Source of the DNA: Muribaculaceae bacterium
GTDB taxonomy: Bacteria; Pseudomonadota; Alphaproteobacteria; Rs-D84
Direction: 5' to 3'
DNA length: 64,000 nt
NCBI GenBank assembly: GCA_023665245.1
Contig: JAMPEH010000006.1
Span: 23,442-87,441 of the forward strand
Below, piece after piece: positions 1 to 8,914 of the stretch. The position numbers and the translations under genes were made by a program. Under the pieces are notes generated by a model that was not told the origin of the DNA, searched no databases, and saw only the letters and a program-made list of their open reading frames with translations. Every line of letters begins with the position of its first letter. The first letter of the stretch is position 1.

Positions 1-221
1 CGCGAATACTGAGCATATGCGGGATCGTTCTCCACATTGAGTTCCTTCACCTCAAGAGTGACAGGATTCGCAATGAAGATGGAGTACCACTTCTCGTACC
101 GCTCCACGCTCAGGATGCACTCAGTCATCTTCGGGAGACCAAGGGGCTGGGTGATAAGAGGAATCCCTCTGTCACTGAACCAACGGTCGCTCGGTCTCGT
201 AAGGTCTCTATCAATTTTCAT
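1..221 (-). CDS. Unknown protein, 5' part only (runs off the left edge)
   Basis: Reading leftward from an ATG at 221, the frame stays open to the window edge for 73 codons and begins MKIDRDLTRPSDRWF. The ATG overlaps the TGA of the upstream gene as ATGA, so translation is probably coupled. The visible part has a motif-free, mixed-charge composition and I recognise no family. It is the last visible gene of the RNase H operon. Confidence 0.6.
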   Translation of the reverse strand, partial: MKIDRDLTRPSDRWFSDRGIPLITQPLGLPKMTECILSVERYEKWYSIFIANPVTLEVKELNVENDPAYAQYS

Positions 222-388
222 ATCGGATATGCCTCCTCAAGTTCATCACGCAGCATGTCGTACTCAGCACCAGTAATGGCGCCGCTGCGATACGCCTCGC
301 CGATTTCAGCTTCGATCTCATCATAATCAATCAGGCAGTCTACACCGCCTTCGATAATCTCATGGATCTCGTTATACCGCTCACCCAT
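218..388 (-). CDS. Small acidic protein of unknown function (56 aa)
   Basis: A longer frame opens at 439 inside the RNase H gene, but the ATG at 388 is preferred. It lies just past the RNase H stop and has an AAGGGTG ribosome site about 8 bases upstream. The product starts MGERYNEIHEIIEGG, is rich in Glu and Asp and is probably helical. Its stop overlaps the next start by one base pair pattern (ATGA). No homologue is recognised. Confidence 0.6.
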   Translation of the reverse strand: MGERYNEIHEIIEGGVDCLIDYDEIEAEIGEAYRSGAITGAEYDMLRDELEEAYPI

Positions 389-389
389 T

Positions 390-1031
390 TCAGTCACCCT
401 TTCGTATAAGTCTAAAGTAGTTTCCGGTCGCCTCTTCACGAGCTCTCATTTCGGTAGTGATTCCTTGTGCGATTCGATCCACGATCGCATTCATGCCCAT
501 AAACATCTGGGCAGTCTCTTTCCGGACATTCACGCCGTAGTCACGAAGTTTCCGTTTGGTTCTCAGCCACTCTTTGTCGTTGAGATGGGAGTTTACGTGA
601 GTAACCCTTGCATGGATCTCCGGGTGATTGTTCATGAACGTAACGATCGTGCGGTACAGGTCTTGATTTTTCACAGGAGACCCGTCCTGCTTCTTCCAAT
701 GCTTCCAATCGCGGAGATCCCAGGCATAGGGAATATATCGGCTCAAGATCTCCACGTTCAGTTTACTGTCCGTAACTACAAGGGCTTGGACTTGCTCGCC
801 CTTCTTAGGCGGATTCTCTTTTGCGAGTTCAGCAACTTTGACCAACCCGCGATAGATTGCCCAGGCTTCACAGAACACCACAGATCGCGGGCTGAGCTCG
901 CCGCCAAATGTGATATAACTTTTTGTTTCAACGTTCAACACGGCAACGCCGTAGCCACAGTATGGGCGATCGTTCTGCCCTTTTCTGCGTGATGCATCAG
1001 TGAACACGATATACTTCACTGGTGTTCCCAT
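390..1031 (-). CDS. Ribonuclease HI-like protein
   Basis: This is a 213-residue protein with the RNase H fold pattern. The first strand is YIVFTDASRR, with Asp12. A helix FCEAWAIYRGL carries Glu55, the strand LVVTDSK carries Asp88, and a last helix NAIVDRIAQ carries Asp185. These four acidic residues match the DEDD metal-binding set. The family cleaves RNA in RNA:DNA hybrids, and in phages it removes primers. An AAAGGAGG site lies 7 bases before the ATG. A promoter of the CTACATATTATA class sits about 30 bases upstream, so this gene likely heads its operon. Confidence 0.88.
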   Translation of the reverse strand: MGTPVKYIVFTDASRRKGQNDRPYCGYGVAVLNVETKSYITFGGELSPRSVVFCEAWAIYRGLVKVAELAKENPPKKGEQVQALVVTDSKLNVEILSRYIPYAWDLRDWKHWKKQDGSPVKNQDLYRTIVTFMNNHPEIHARVTHVNSHLNDKEWLRTKRKLRDYGVNVRKETAQMFMGMNAIVDRIAQGITTEMRAREEATGNYFRLIRKGD

Positions 1032-1060
1032 CTTTGTTCCTCCTTTCTCTCGTTAATCAC

Positions 1061-1077
1061 GTCTATAATATGTAGAC
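1061..1077 (-). promoter_or_regulatory. Class II promoter (CTACATATTATA) for the RNase H operon
   Basis: On the minus strand the site reads GTCTACATATTATAGAC. It lies just downstream of the terminator of the preceding gene and about 30 bases before the RNase H start. The same core recurs at five other gene starts in the window. Confidence 0.6.
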
Positions 1078-1089
1078 TGAAAACGAGTC

Positions 1090-1119
1090 GGGCAGACGAG
1101 AATCCACTCTCGTCTGCCC
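1090..1119 (-). terminator. Rho-independent terminator after the HNH-like gene
   Basis: A 12-bp perfect stem (GGGCAGACGAGA with its complement) with a 6-base loop is followed on the minus strand by a short T-rich stretch, CTCGTTTTC. Confidence 0.75.
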
Positions 1120-1125
1120 AGTACA

Positions 1126-1875
1126 TTATGATGCGTTAAGGTCTCTGATGAAGGTTACCAGCTTCTTCGTAGAGATAACCTCGAGGTGTTCGTTGTCGTC
1201 GCCATCCTGACCCTTCGGCTTGATGTAGATATACTTCCGCATAAGCTCCTGAGGAATATTCGCTTCGATGAGGTTATACCCTCGGTTCAACTGCTGGATA
1301 TTCTCGTACTTCGTCCGGATGCTCTCGGTTGCATGATCCTTGTACATATCGTAGAATGCCTCAGGATTTCCACTGACGTTTGCAATCGGGATAAACAAGT
1401 CATTGCCGGCGTGGTCTCCCTGGGGATGAGCATATGCGTGACAGAGCATACAGAGCGGATACAATCCGACCAATCCAAGGTAGTGCAGTTCCATGACCTC
1501 AGATACAATGTCCCCCATCTTCAGGGATTGACCTTTATCCAGTCGCTTCTTGATCACGATGTGAACAATATCCTCAAGACAGAACGGGGTGTGGTGCAGC
1601 TCGATTCGGAACCCATTCTTGAGCGACAGATTCGGATGTACTCCGCAGTGATCCATGCCCCTCTTTCGCTTCATGAAGTAAATCAGCTGCTCGTACTCGT
1701 AGGATCTCCGAATCATCTGTTTGACCCGGATGACAAACTTGATGTACTCCTTACGATCCTCAAATAGGCCGATGTCATCCAGGTATGCTTCCGGTCGAAT
1801 GTCGACCTCTACCTCAGCGGAAGGCGTGAGCTCTACATTCTCCAGGTGAAACTTATGTACGTGTGGGATTCTCAC
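1126..1875 (-). CDS. HNH-nuclease-like protein
   Basis: The 249-residue product has a central pattern resembling a HNH (beta-beta-alpha-metal) nuclease. A strand ends in IELHHTPF (His94-His95), and a helix-rich section leads to LCMLCHAYAH (Cys142, Cys145, His146, His150). HNH proteins cut DNA with one metal ion, and phage versions are homing or packaging nucleases. The asparagine of a textbook HNH motif is not obvious, so the assignment rests on spacing only. It overlaps the upstream gene by four bases (ATGA) and ends at a strong terminator. Confidence 0.5.
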   Translation of the reverse strand: MRIPHVHKFHLENVELTPSAEVEVDIRPEAYLDDIGLFEDRKEYIKFVIRVKQMIRRSYEYEQLIYFMKRKRGMDHCGVHPNLSLKNGFRIELHHTPFCLEDIVHIVIKKRLDKGQSLKMGDIVSEVMELHYLGLVGLYPLCMLCHAYAHPQGDHAGNDLFIPIANVSGNPEAFYDMYKDHATESIRTKYENIQQLNRGYNLIEANIPQELMRKYIYIKPKGQDGDDNEHLEVISTKKLVTFIRDLNAS

Positions 1876-2438
1876 GGCAGGTCGCCTCCCAGCACCCGGT
1901 GCAGAGCGTAGGCATAGGCAATCGGATCTTCCGGGTAAACGAATTGAGACCCCAGAGCAGTCTTGACAAACTGAGCCATCTTCTCTTCACTCGGAATCAT
2001 CAGCGTCTGGTACATATCAACAACCTGAATGTCAGTGGTGTCTTCTCTGATGTCGTTGTTGATATACTTGACGGCTTTCGGGTTCCATGCCTTTCCGCAG
2101 ACGCAAGCGACCATAATCTCATCTTTCGAGATTCCGAGCTCTTCAGCTCTCTGATCATTACGGTCTTCTGCATCAATCAGGTCATCGGCGATACGAGAGA
2201 ATGCATCCGTGATGGACCGTACAGGGATGAACTCGTATCGCATGTCGACAGTGTCCTCATACTCATCGTAGTCCTGGACATCCATCCCATCCTGGTGATA
2301 GACCTTGAAGTACAGGCCAGTTGCACCATTCGCCAAAGGCGCAAGTACCTTATCGGTCAGGTGGACAATGATGAAGTTCTCGTGATAGTCAGTCAGACGT
2401 TTAACTTCAATCGGGTTGCACGTTATCGTGTGCAACAT
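1872..2438 (-). CDS. Unknown protein (188 aa), first gene of a minus-strand operon
   Basis: The protein starts MLHTITCNPIEVKRLTD and contains a short CVCG pair of cysteines near residue 125, with a strongly acidic middle. I do not recognise a family. An AAAGGAG site lies 12 bases before the ATG, slightly long. It overlaps the HNH-like gene by ATGA and is probably co-transcribed with it from a site near 2570, after a leader of about 130 bases that can fold. Confidence 0.6.
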   Translation of the reverse strand: MLHTITCNPIEVKRLTDYHENFIIVHLTDKVLAPLANGATGLYFKVYHQDGMDVQDYDEYEDTVDMRYEFIPVRSITDAFSRIADDLIDAEDRNDQRAEELGISKDEIMVACVCGKAWNPKAVKYINNDIREDTTDIQVVDMYQTLMIPSEEKMAQFVKTALGSQFVYPEDPIAYAYALHRVLGGDLP

Positions 2439-2482
2439 GACATTCTTCAGCTCCTTTCACGCTGGAGAGGTCAAACTCGGAT

Positions 2483-2544
2483 CAAGTTATCGAACGTAGC
2501 GGAGGAACCCACAAAGTTCCGAGAGCGAAGTGAAGATAACCTTG
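2483..2544 (-). other. Hairpin in the 5' leader of the 1872-2438 gene
   Basis: On the minus strand CAAGGTTATC pairs with GATAACTTG (one bulge). Inside this, GGAAC pairs with GTTCC. The structure lies between the putative promoter and the ribosome site, so it could influence translation or RNA stability. The function is not known. Confidence 0.3.
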
Positions 2545-2565
2545 AGTAGAGTTTGCTTGTAGTTA

Positions 2566-2579
2566 TTTATCCTGTTGTT
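2566..2579 (-). promoter_or_regulatory. AACA-type promoter, weak match
   Basis: The minus strand reads AACA-ACAG-GATAAA, which keeps AACA, six bases, then TA. It lies 128 bases before the start at 2438, farther than the other sites of this class. Confidence 0.35.
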
Positions 2580-2602
2580 TACCTGATTTTTCAAAAAGCA
2601 TA

Positions 2603-2706
2603 GACCACGGGCGGTTGAGAAAATACTGAACATGTGTGGGATAAATTGATTCTGGTTTTTAGGACCAGAATCAATTTTCCAGGTGGCGCTGATGCCGCCC
2701 GTGGTC
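2603..2706. repeat. Nested inverted repeats, possible structured RNA
   Basis: An outer perfect 12-bp inverted repeat (GACCACGGGCGG at 2603-2614 with its complement at 2695-2706) encloses an inner one of 14 bp (2643-2656 with 2664-2677, loop TTTTAGG). The rest of the 365-base gap from 2439 to 2803 holds the leader hairpin, two putative promoters and no convincing gene. There is no clear T-run, so a simple terminator is not the best explanation. Confidence 0.55.
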
Positions 2707-2768
2707 GTCCTCTTATTCTTTATTTCTTATTACGCTTCTTTTTGCTTTTCTTTTTGCACCATTTCAGA

Positions 2769-2782
2769 CACACGGTTATAAT
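2769..2782 (+). promoter_or_regulatory. AACA-type promoter for the 2804-4519 operon
   Basis: The site reads CACA-CGGT-TATAAT. It ends 22 bases before the first ATG and directly before the GGAGGTGA ribosome site. Confidence 0.6.
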
Positions 2783-2803
2783 CAATCTGGGAGGTGATGA
2801 GCT

Positions 2804-3244
2804 ATGGCAGCAAATTACTTCGAGCTGAAGCGTCGAGAACCGTTCAAACCCAAATCATGGCAGAGCAAATCCTGGAAGTATGGAACCGAGGGAATCGACT
2901 GGACAAAACCGGGGTATATCCAGGGAAGGTCTGGTAAACCGATGATTAAGCGCGTTGTCATTGCATACAAGGCATACATCAAGCGCGATAACGGGAGCAA
3001 GCGTATCATCGGCAAGCTGAAGACTCGCAAGTCCGTCAACTACCACTGTGTTGCTGACAACCAGCAGGAACTTGAGGATCTCCTGCAGGACGTGAAAGAG
3101 CTCGAGAAAATGGCTAAACGAGCTGATGAGAACAGCAGCGGGAAGTTGAAGCATATCGTCAAGTGCCTGGTGATCTTTGACGATGCAACGACGGACTGTA
3201 TCATCAGTTTGTCTGCGTTACATAAATACTTCAGGAGGGATTGA
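2804..3244 (+). CDS. Unknown basic protein (146 aa)
   Basis: The product begins MAANYFELKRREPFKPKSW and is rich in Lys and Arg in its first half, with a predicted helical middle (residues 85-105). It has no recognised domain. GGAGGTGA precedes the ATG by 5 bases. It is the first of four closely spaced small genes transcribed toward the beta-subunit gene. Confidence 0.65.
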   Translation: MAANYFELKRREPFKPKSWQSKSWKYGTEGIDWTKPGYIQGRSGKPMIKRVVIAYKAYIKRDNGSKRIIGKLKTRKSVNYHCVADNQQELEDLLQDVKELEKMAKRADENSSGKLKHIVKCLVIFDDATTDCIISLSALHKYFRRD

Positions 3245-3245
3245 C

Positions 3246-3452
3246 ATGGCCGAGAAAGTCGGAATATGTGGAACTGGTGGATGGAGAAGCACATCAGTTG
3301 ATGAGATCATCGATGCCGTTATTGCTGCAGGAAAACGGACCGGCGCGTTCGAGGTCAATATGATTCCTGATATACCTGACGCGACGTTTGGTCCGAAGCC
3401 CCGCAACCGTGCTGAAAGGAGACGTGCTAAATATGGCAAAAGAAAAAGATGA
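3246..3452 (+). CDS. Small unknown protein with a basic tail (68 aa)
   Basis: The start at 3246 is chosen because AGGAGGG precedes it, the stop of the upstream gene ends one base before it, and no site supports a longer form. The product has a Gly/Trp-containing start (MAEKVGICGTGGW) and a very basic end (RAERRRAKYGKRKR) that could bind nucleic acid. The family is unknown. Confidence 0.6.
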   Translation: MAEKVGICGTGGWRSTSVDEIIDAVIAAGKRTGAFEVNMIPDIPDATFGPKPRNRAERRRAKYGKRKR

Positions 3453-4098
3453 CGGGTTCTTCGCACTGATCCCGAAGAAACCTGCTAAGAAGACTGAGAA
3501 GCCCAAGAAGGAGAAGAAAGTAAAGCCACCAAAATTCAAGAAGGGCGGCTGGAAACACTGGCTCTACAAGAAACTCAAGAACTGGAAGTCCAGTAAGTTC
3601 GTGGACGGTTTTCGCTTTGACAAGCGTGAGAATATACTGATCGCGTGTCACAATGACCCGGTGGTCATGTTCTTCAATCGAAAAATCGATAAGCATACGA
3701 TGAAAGAACTGAAGGCTCTCGCTGGCAAAGATATGGTCGTTCTTATCGATGCATACGACAAAACCTACGTGGAGTTCTCCATCAAGAGCTATTTGAAGCT
3801 GATGGAAATTGACAAGTTGATAATAAGCTTCCGTCTGCGTGCAAACAACGACGGAATTGAAATCGTTGATGTCTTCGAGCGCGAGGATGTCATTGACAAC
3901 ATCAACGACCTGGCGGCTTATATCAACCACCACCGTCAGGGGATAGAGGGCGTCTATGAGATTCAGGCCAACTGCAGTTGCTACACTGACTATGAATTCA
4001 AGATGAAGATCGTGGTCATGAAGACCGACGGCAGTGTTGAGACATATAAGGGCGACATGAACGATTTCATGAAAGCCTATGACATATACCCATTCTGA
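3433..4098 (+). CDS. Unknown protein with DGF-type amino-terminal motif (221 aa)
   Basis: The ATG at 3433 follows an AAAGGAG site and overlaps the preceding gene by 20 bases. The first residues are MAKEKDDGFFALIPKKP, then a Lys-rich linker, then an alpha/beta-looking domain from about residue 45. The DGF-x-x-L-I-P peptide recurs at an end of several otherwise unrelated proteins in this window. The function is unknown. Confidence 0.65.
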   Translation: MAKEKDDGFFALIPKKPAKKTEKPKKEKKVKPPKFKKGGWKHWLYKKLKNWKSSKFVDGFRFDKRENILIACHNDPVVMFFNRKIDKHTMKELKALAGKDMVVLIDAYDKTYVEFSIKSYLKLMEIDKLIISFRLRANNDGIEIVDVFEREDVIDNINDLAAYINHHRQGIEGVYEIQANCSCYTDYEFKMKIVVMKTDGSVETYKGDMNDFMKAYDIYPF

Positions 4099-4114
4099 TG
4101 GAGAGGTGACAATC

Positions 4115-4519
4115 ATGAACAAGACGCAGAAAGGTTATGGCAACGTTTCGGCGCAGGCTGCCGGGATCTATGAGCCGGTAACTCTGGTCCCCAGAGATTC
4201 CAACCCCCAGGCGATGCTGTTTTCGACGGATTCGTTCCCGTCCAATGTGACCGACATCATTGCGTGGCTCGGCAACTCGTTCTACGCATTGACGACCGGC
4301 CGTGAGATCAAAATCCAGGGAGCGAAGATCAGCAGGGAGATCGACCCCAACGCCGAGTCGACCCTGGACAATCTGGTGATCGTGATCGATAACTCCAATG
4401 ACGGGACCGATCTGGTGGTGGTTGTTCCCGGCAACTGGATTGTCTGGCAGGAGAGAACTGGGTACAGGGTGCTTACCCAGGAGCAGGTGGACGAGGGCTG
4501 GACGTACACCAATGTGTAA
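4115..4519 (+). CDS. Unknown protein (134 aa)
   Basis: The start at 4115 follows GGAGAGGTGA at good spacing. The sequence (MNKTQKGYGNVSAQAAGIYE) has mixed beta-strand character with several valine-rich strands near residues 82-103 (NLVIVIDNSNDGTDLVVVVP). It could be a small structural protein, but I recognise no family. It is the last gene before the bidirectional terminator. Confidence 0.6.
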   Translation: MNKTQKGYGNVSAQAAGIYEPVTLVPRDSNPQAMLFSTDSFPSNVTDIIAWLGNSFYALTTGREIKIQGAKISREIDPNAESTLDNLVIVIDNSNDGTDLVVVVPGNWIVWQERTGYRVLTQEQVDEGWTYTNV

Positions 4520-4526
4520 CAAGAAT

Positions 4527-4560
4527 GGCAGGCGGGGAATCTCCCCGCCTGCCGTCTTAT
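4527..4560. terminator. Bidirectional terminator between convergent operons
   Basis: A 12-bp stem GGCAGGCGGGGA with its complement and a 3-base loop lies between the convergent stops at 4519 and 4562. It is followed by GTCTTATTTT on the plus strand. Confidence 0.85.
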
Positions 4561-4561
4561 T

Positions 4562-7500
4562 TTACCCCTTGGGCTTGCCCTTGTACTTCTTGAGCTCTTC
4601 TTTCACACGTGCGCCGTACTGACGCTTCATGCGGAGCTTTTCTTCGACGAGGACTTTTGTAAGAATGCCGATCTTCTCCACGTCAGCAACCATTCGCTTA
4701 AAAGCGCCGAACGATGCGACGTAGACATCGATCTTCCTCTCTTCGTTGTTCTCGGTGTAGCCTGCGAGCTCGGTGGGGATGACATTACAGGTGGTGAACT
4801 TCAGGGCTCCGATAGATCCCTTATCACCATTACCGGCAACATCCTCGTACTCGATGTAGAAGTCAATGATGACACCATCACCAATCTTCACCCCGCCAAC
4901 CTTGCCTCTTGAATCGGGCACGGACATTTCGGAGTTTTTCACAATCGTGTTCGCATCCCGCACGTCACGGTATTTCCCAAGAACCTTTTCGCGCTTGGCC
5001 GCATCTTTGGAGTATTCCTGGACAACCTTACGCAGGGTGGGGGACATTCTCTCCAACGGGACTGTGTAGGTGATGCCGATGTCTTTGATTACGCCGCTGT
5101 ACTTGCTGACAACCGGTGCGCTTGTGGCAATCACCTCATCGAGGTCCTCCATCTGATCAGTGATCGATGCCAGGAGTTGGGAGGAGAACTCGTCCTCAGT
5201 GTCATCGAATGCCAGGATGGGGTCGTTGGCCTGAACCTTCTGACCGATCTTCGCGATGTACTTGATGTTGGCGAATTCAGAGATGATAACCCGCTTCTGT
5301 CGTGTGATCTTTGTTGCGAACCGATGTGCGAACTCGTCGGTGATGTACCCAGAGTCCTCATAGACTGACCCGTTGGATTCAAATGCAACACGGGCCAGTG
5401 TGCCGACGTTGGCACAGGGATCACCGAAGAAGTCGAGGTCGTTGATGTATTTCTTATCAAAAGCCAGAATCTGCCCGGCCTTGAACTTAGCCCCAACCTT
5501 CAAGTTTGTGGACATGCTGTTCATGATGAAGAATCCGCCGTCGGTATTCTTTGCCGGATGTACAGACAGGTCGATGTCATCGTAGCTACCATCGGCATAC
5601 TGGATCACCATCAAGTCCTCAGAGATCTCAATAACCTTGCCGTCCTGCTTAGCCTGGAATGCGAAGTCATTACTGAGGTAAGGCGCCACTCTCTCGAAGT
5701 CATACGAGATGGGGCAGGAGCACTGGGATGCCACCGGGACGAGGTGCTTTGCCTGAGAGATGGACATACACAGACGTTCGATATCGGCAGACTCAGCTCC
5801 GAACGGAGACAATGCCTCGCCGGGGGACAACAATTCTGTGCCATCGTACTCGCCCTGCCGCTCAATGCTGATGAATCCGCGAGCGTCGAGGATGTTCGGG
5901 TTGATGACGAGATGCCTGTTGATACCGACTTCGCCAGACGGGGTGCTGTTGGTAGCCACAATGCCTCTCATGCTCGGATGATACGCCCGCTTCTCGATCG
6001 TGAAGGAATGGTCTTCGTTCATACCACTCGGGCCCTTGAGTTTCACGTTGCGATCACTCTCGAGCTCGAGGCTGATATTCAACTTGGACTTCGGGTCGAT
6101 GATCTTGGATGTCAGAAGCAGCGTGATGATGGCGTTCTCAGGAATGGAGAACGTATCAGTTCTACCAGAGCGATAGTTGCCCCAGGCCACAGCGAGCTCA
6201 CGGTAGAGGTGCGCCATGATGATCTCGGTAGAACGGAGCCTGGTGTTCTGATAGTTGGAGTCGATCTGATAGGAGTTATCTGCCAGAACGCCATTGCAGT
6301 AGTAGAGCAAGGTGACAAAGTCCGTCGGCATCCCGAGCTTGGTGAGCACACTCTTTGTAATCGGATCAACCATCATGTAGTTGAACGCTGCGAGGTTATC
6401 GGCAAGGGTTCGCTGCCCGCACATGTCGCCAAAGATCTCAACGTAGGTGTCCCTGGTATTCAGATCATAGAACCCATACTCCTTCGTGGGGAAGGTGCTA
6501 AGACCGTTCAGCAGGAGGGAGTTTTCGTAGGGATATCGATCGAAGACCAGATATCCATCCGCGAACGGAATAACGCCGGTAGTGCTCTTGTCCACGGTGG
6601 GTCGCTTATCGACGAACTGATAGGAGATGTTTCCCTTTTCGAGGGCCCCGACCAGACCATTGGGATCGGAAGCGCCCATAACGAGGATCAAGGGAATATC
6701 CTGAGACATAATGCGAGCTCTGGAGTAGATAAACTTGGTGCCGGCACTGGTGTCAGCAAGCTCCTTCTCAGCGGCAGGATTGTATTGGATAAGCGTATCG
6801 ACCATGAAGTCAGACAGCTCGCCATGCTCGGTTCCGCTGGGGTCGTAGACCTTGTTGGTTACACCGCTGAGCCAGTATGCTGTACGAGAGTTGCCCTTGC
6901 GCCGATAGCCGAGGGGCACAAGCTTGTCAGAATCCTCACCTTCGATCTCGGGAGTCTTAGCCGTCCCGATAGATGCGGCAAGGATGTCAGGATCAAATGC
7001 GAAGAGAACAGAGTCCCCAGCCTTGCCAATCTCGATTGACACGAACGCGGCTGCAAGTTCATCGAACTCGATGGTGGTTAACCGAGAACCATTCAGCTTG
7101 GTACAGTCACCCTTTCGGATCGATACGTTCTTCAGGGTTCCGCCACTGAGGATCTTCTTGAGCTTTGTCATCCTCGGAGACAGAGCCGTGCCGTACCGGT
7201 AGACGAACACCTTGTTGTAGTTTGTAACCAACTGGCATCTGTCAGCGGATACTTTGGTGATCGGGAACGGGAACTTCTGGTGAGTGATCACCAGTTCCTG
7301 CCCGTTGAGGAAGAGGTACTTGTGCTTATACATCTTGGGAAGACGGAATGCGAAGTGGTGGCGCTTACGGTTCTCGTCCTCGAACTCTACTGTGTACTTA
7401 AGAACCCGATCGGTGCGGGTCGACACATCGTCGATCTTGATGTTCTTATTCAGATACATAGCGGGTTTTACGCCGGAGAAGTGCATCAGGATGCTTACAA

Positions 7501-8860
7501 CATCGTGCTGCATGAGTGTCTTCTCGTAAACCTCTTCAAACCGCTGCCCCTTAATGTGGGTGAGGGAGGGGTTGATGGTGTTCGCCAGGACCGGAACATC
7601 CGGGATCTCCGTCGCGCCCTCTTCTTCGATCAGTTCCTTGATCGGCTTATCACCAATTTTCAACTCAGAATACTTCTTTTTCAACATCTCATTGCGCTTT
7701 TGAGACTGAACGGAGCGACCTTCCATCTGGGCGGTCATCAGCACGTCGACATCTTCAGGGCTAAGGGTTGCCGTATCGGCAACAACCTCTTCGGTCTCTT
7801 CCTGAGGCGCGACTATGGGAGGCTGATTTTTCGAGGACTTAGGCGCTGCAGCAGTCTTTTGAGCATTAGACTTTGCTACGACCTTCTTTGCAACGGCCGC
7901 CACCTTCTTGGCCTGCTCCTGACTGAGGGAGGAGCTATCGATCTTGGCGATCTTTTCGATTTGCTCAACAGCCAGAACCTCCTTGGTTTTTGCCTCAGCC
8001 TTTACCAGAGAAGAAGCACTGGCGTCGTCTTCATCATCCGGATCCTCAACATCATCGTCGCCGTCGCCAATGTTTCTGCGGTTCTTGAGCTTTGTCATGT
8101 AGGTCTTATACACACCACGAATAAACCCACTCGCATCATCGGCGTCTTTCTCAGGAATACCATCCGCGTTCAGTTTGACGAAGAGGTTCCCATCTGCCAG
8201 TACCACAGTACCGAACGACTTGAGGGTGCTGACATTTGTGAGAGCATTGAGGATATGCCCCATGCAGTTGGGACTGATAGGGCGGTAAAGATACTCAGGG
8301 TTGACGTAGTCCTCCTGAGTGAACCAGAGGTTCATCGGGATGATTATGGTGGTTTCATAATCACCGAGGTCCTTGATTCTGCCGATTTCTTTCAGGAGCT
8401 CCTGAATGAGAACCTGGGACTTAATGTTTGCCTTGCGACGATCCTTCTCGTTGCTGAGGATAGTCTCGAACACATAGTTCATCTCGATATACACGTTGAG
8501 TCTCTTCAGGGGGTCCATTGTTCCATTTGGGTTGAACTGGGTCACGCCGTCAACGTCCTTCAGATTCCCGCTCTTATTCTTGGCCAGCATTGCAGTAATT
8601 TCCCCGTCTCCATTGAACTTCAGGATCTGCTGGCCCTTAGCCTGAAGCTGAATAGTCCACCGTCTGGGAATATAGTACTTGCTGAGATAACGACACCGGA
8701 ACACCTTGGAGCTGTCAAGGAACTGAACCCCCTGTTCCATTGTCGGAGCAAGTACAATGTAAGCCTGCCCCTTCTTGGGGAGCTTTGCGGTCTCGGGCAT
8801 AATGACGGGCGTCTTCACTCGATATACGGTGAAATCATCGAGGAACTTTAGCTGCACCAT
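4562..8860 (-). CDS. RNA polymerase beta (RpoB)-like subunit
   Basis: The 1432-residue product matches bacterial beta in order. YLFLNGQELVI (about 565) corresponds to the region before the rifampicin pocket. GPSGMNEDHS followed by YHPSMRGIV and STPSGEVGIN (about 940-965) corresponds to the fork-loop segment GPGGL...HPSHYGRICPIETPEG. YEDSGYITDEF corresponds to the FEDA region. GNGDKGSIGALK (about 1345) corresponds to the GNKG active-site segment. The first 450 residues do not look like beta, and an acidic low-complexity stretch lies at about 300-400. The ATG at 8860 is chosen over an in-frame start at 8947 because of its AAAGGATG site and the promoter in between. It could be a virion or a non-virion polymerase subunit. 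Confidence 0.88.
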   Translation of the reverse strand: MVQLKFLDDFTVYRVKTPVIMPETAKLPKKGQAYIVLAPTMEQGVQFLDSSKVFRCRYLSKYYIPRRWTIQLQAKGQQILKFNGDGEITAMLAKNKSGNLKDVDGVTQFNPNGTMDPLKRLNVYIEMNYVFETILSNEKDRRKANIKSQVLIQELLKEIGRIKDLGDYETTIIIPMNLWFTQEDYVNPEYLYRPISPNCMGHILNALTNVSTLKSFGTVVLADGNLFVKLNADGIPEKDADDASGFIRGVYKTYMTKLKNRRNIGDGDDDVEDPDDEDDASASSLVKAEAKTKEVLAVEQIEKIAKIDSSSLSQEQAKKVAAVAKKVVAKSNAQKTAAAPKSSKNQPPIVAPQEETEEVVADTATLSPEDVDVLMTAQMEGRSVQSQKRNEMLKKKYSELKIGDKPIKELIEEEGATEIPDVPVLANTINPSLTHIKGQRFEEVYEKTLMQHDVVSILMHFSGVKPAMYLNKNIKIDDVSTRTDRVLKYTVEFEDENRKRHHFAFRLPKMYKHKYLFLNGQELVITHQKFPFPITKVSADRCQLVTNYNKVFVYRYGTALSPRMTKLKKILSGGTLKNVSIRKGDCTKLNGSRLTTIEFDELAAAFVSIEIGKAGDSVLFAFDPDILAASIGTAKTPEIEGEDSDKLVPLGYRRKGNSRTAYWLSGVTNKVYDPSGTEHGELSDFMVDTLIQYNPAAEKELADTSAGTKFIYSRARIMSQDIPLILVMGASDPNGLVGALEKGNISYQFVDKRPTVDKSTTGVIPFADGYLVFDRYPYENSLLLNGLSTFPTKEYGFYDLNTRDTYVEIFGDMCGQRTLADNLAAFNYMMVDPITKSVLTKLGMPTDFVTLLYYCNGVLADNSYQIDSNYQNTRLRSTEIIMAHLYRELAVAWGNYRSGRTDTFSIPENAIITLLLTSKIIDPKSKLNISLELESDRNVKLKGPSGMNEDHSFTIEKRAYHPSMRGIVATNSTPSGEVGINRHLVINPNILDARGFISIERQGEYDGTELLSPGEALSPFGAESADIERLCMSISQAKHLVPVASQCSCPISYDFERVAPYLSNDFAFQAKQDGKVIEISEDLMVIQYADGSYDDIDLSVHPAKNTDGGFFIMNSMSTNLKVGAKFKAGQILAFDKKYINDLDFFGDPCANVGTLARVAFESNGSVYEDSGYITDEFAHRFATKITRQKRVIISEFANIKYIAKIGQKVQANDPILAFDDTEDEFSSQLLASITDQMEDLDEVIATSAPVVSKYSGVIKDIGITYTVPLERMSPTLRKVVQEYSKDAAKREKVLGKYRDVRDANTIVKNSEMSVPDSRGKVGGVKIGDGVIIDFYIEYEDVAGNGDKGSIGALKFTTCNVIPTELAGYTENNEERKIDVYVASFGAFKRMVADVEKIGILTKVLVEEKLRMKRQYGARVKEELKKYKGKPKG

Positions 8861-8914
8861 GTTATGCTCACATCCTTTCTTTCGAGAAATACTTGACGCA
8901 CAATAATAGTATAC

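Noticed and set aside
5558..7039. A 493-codon open frame on the plus strand
   Set aside because: It is antisense to conserved beta-subunit motifs, with no promoter or ribosome site of its own.
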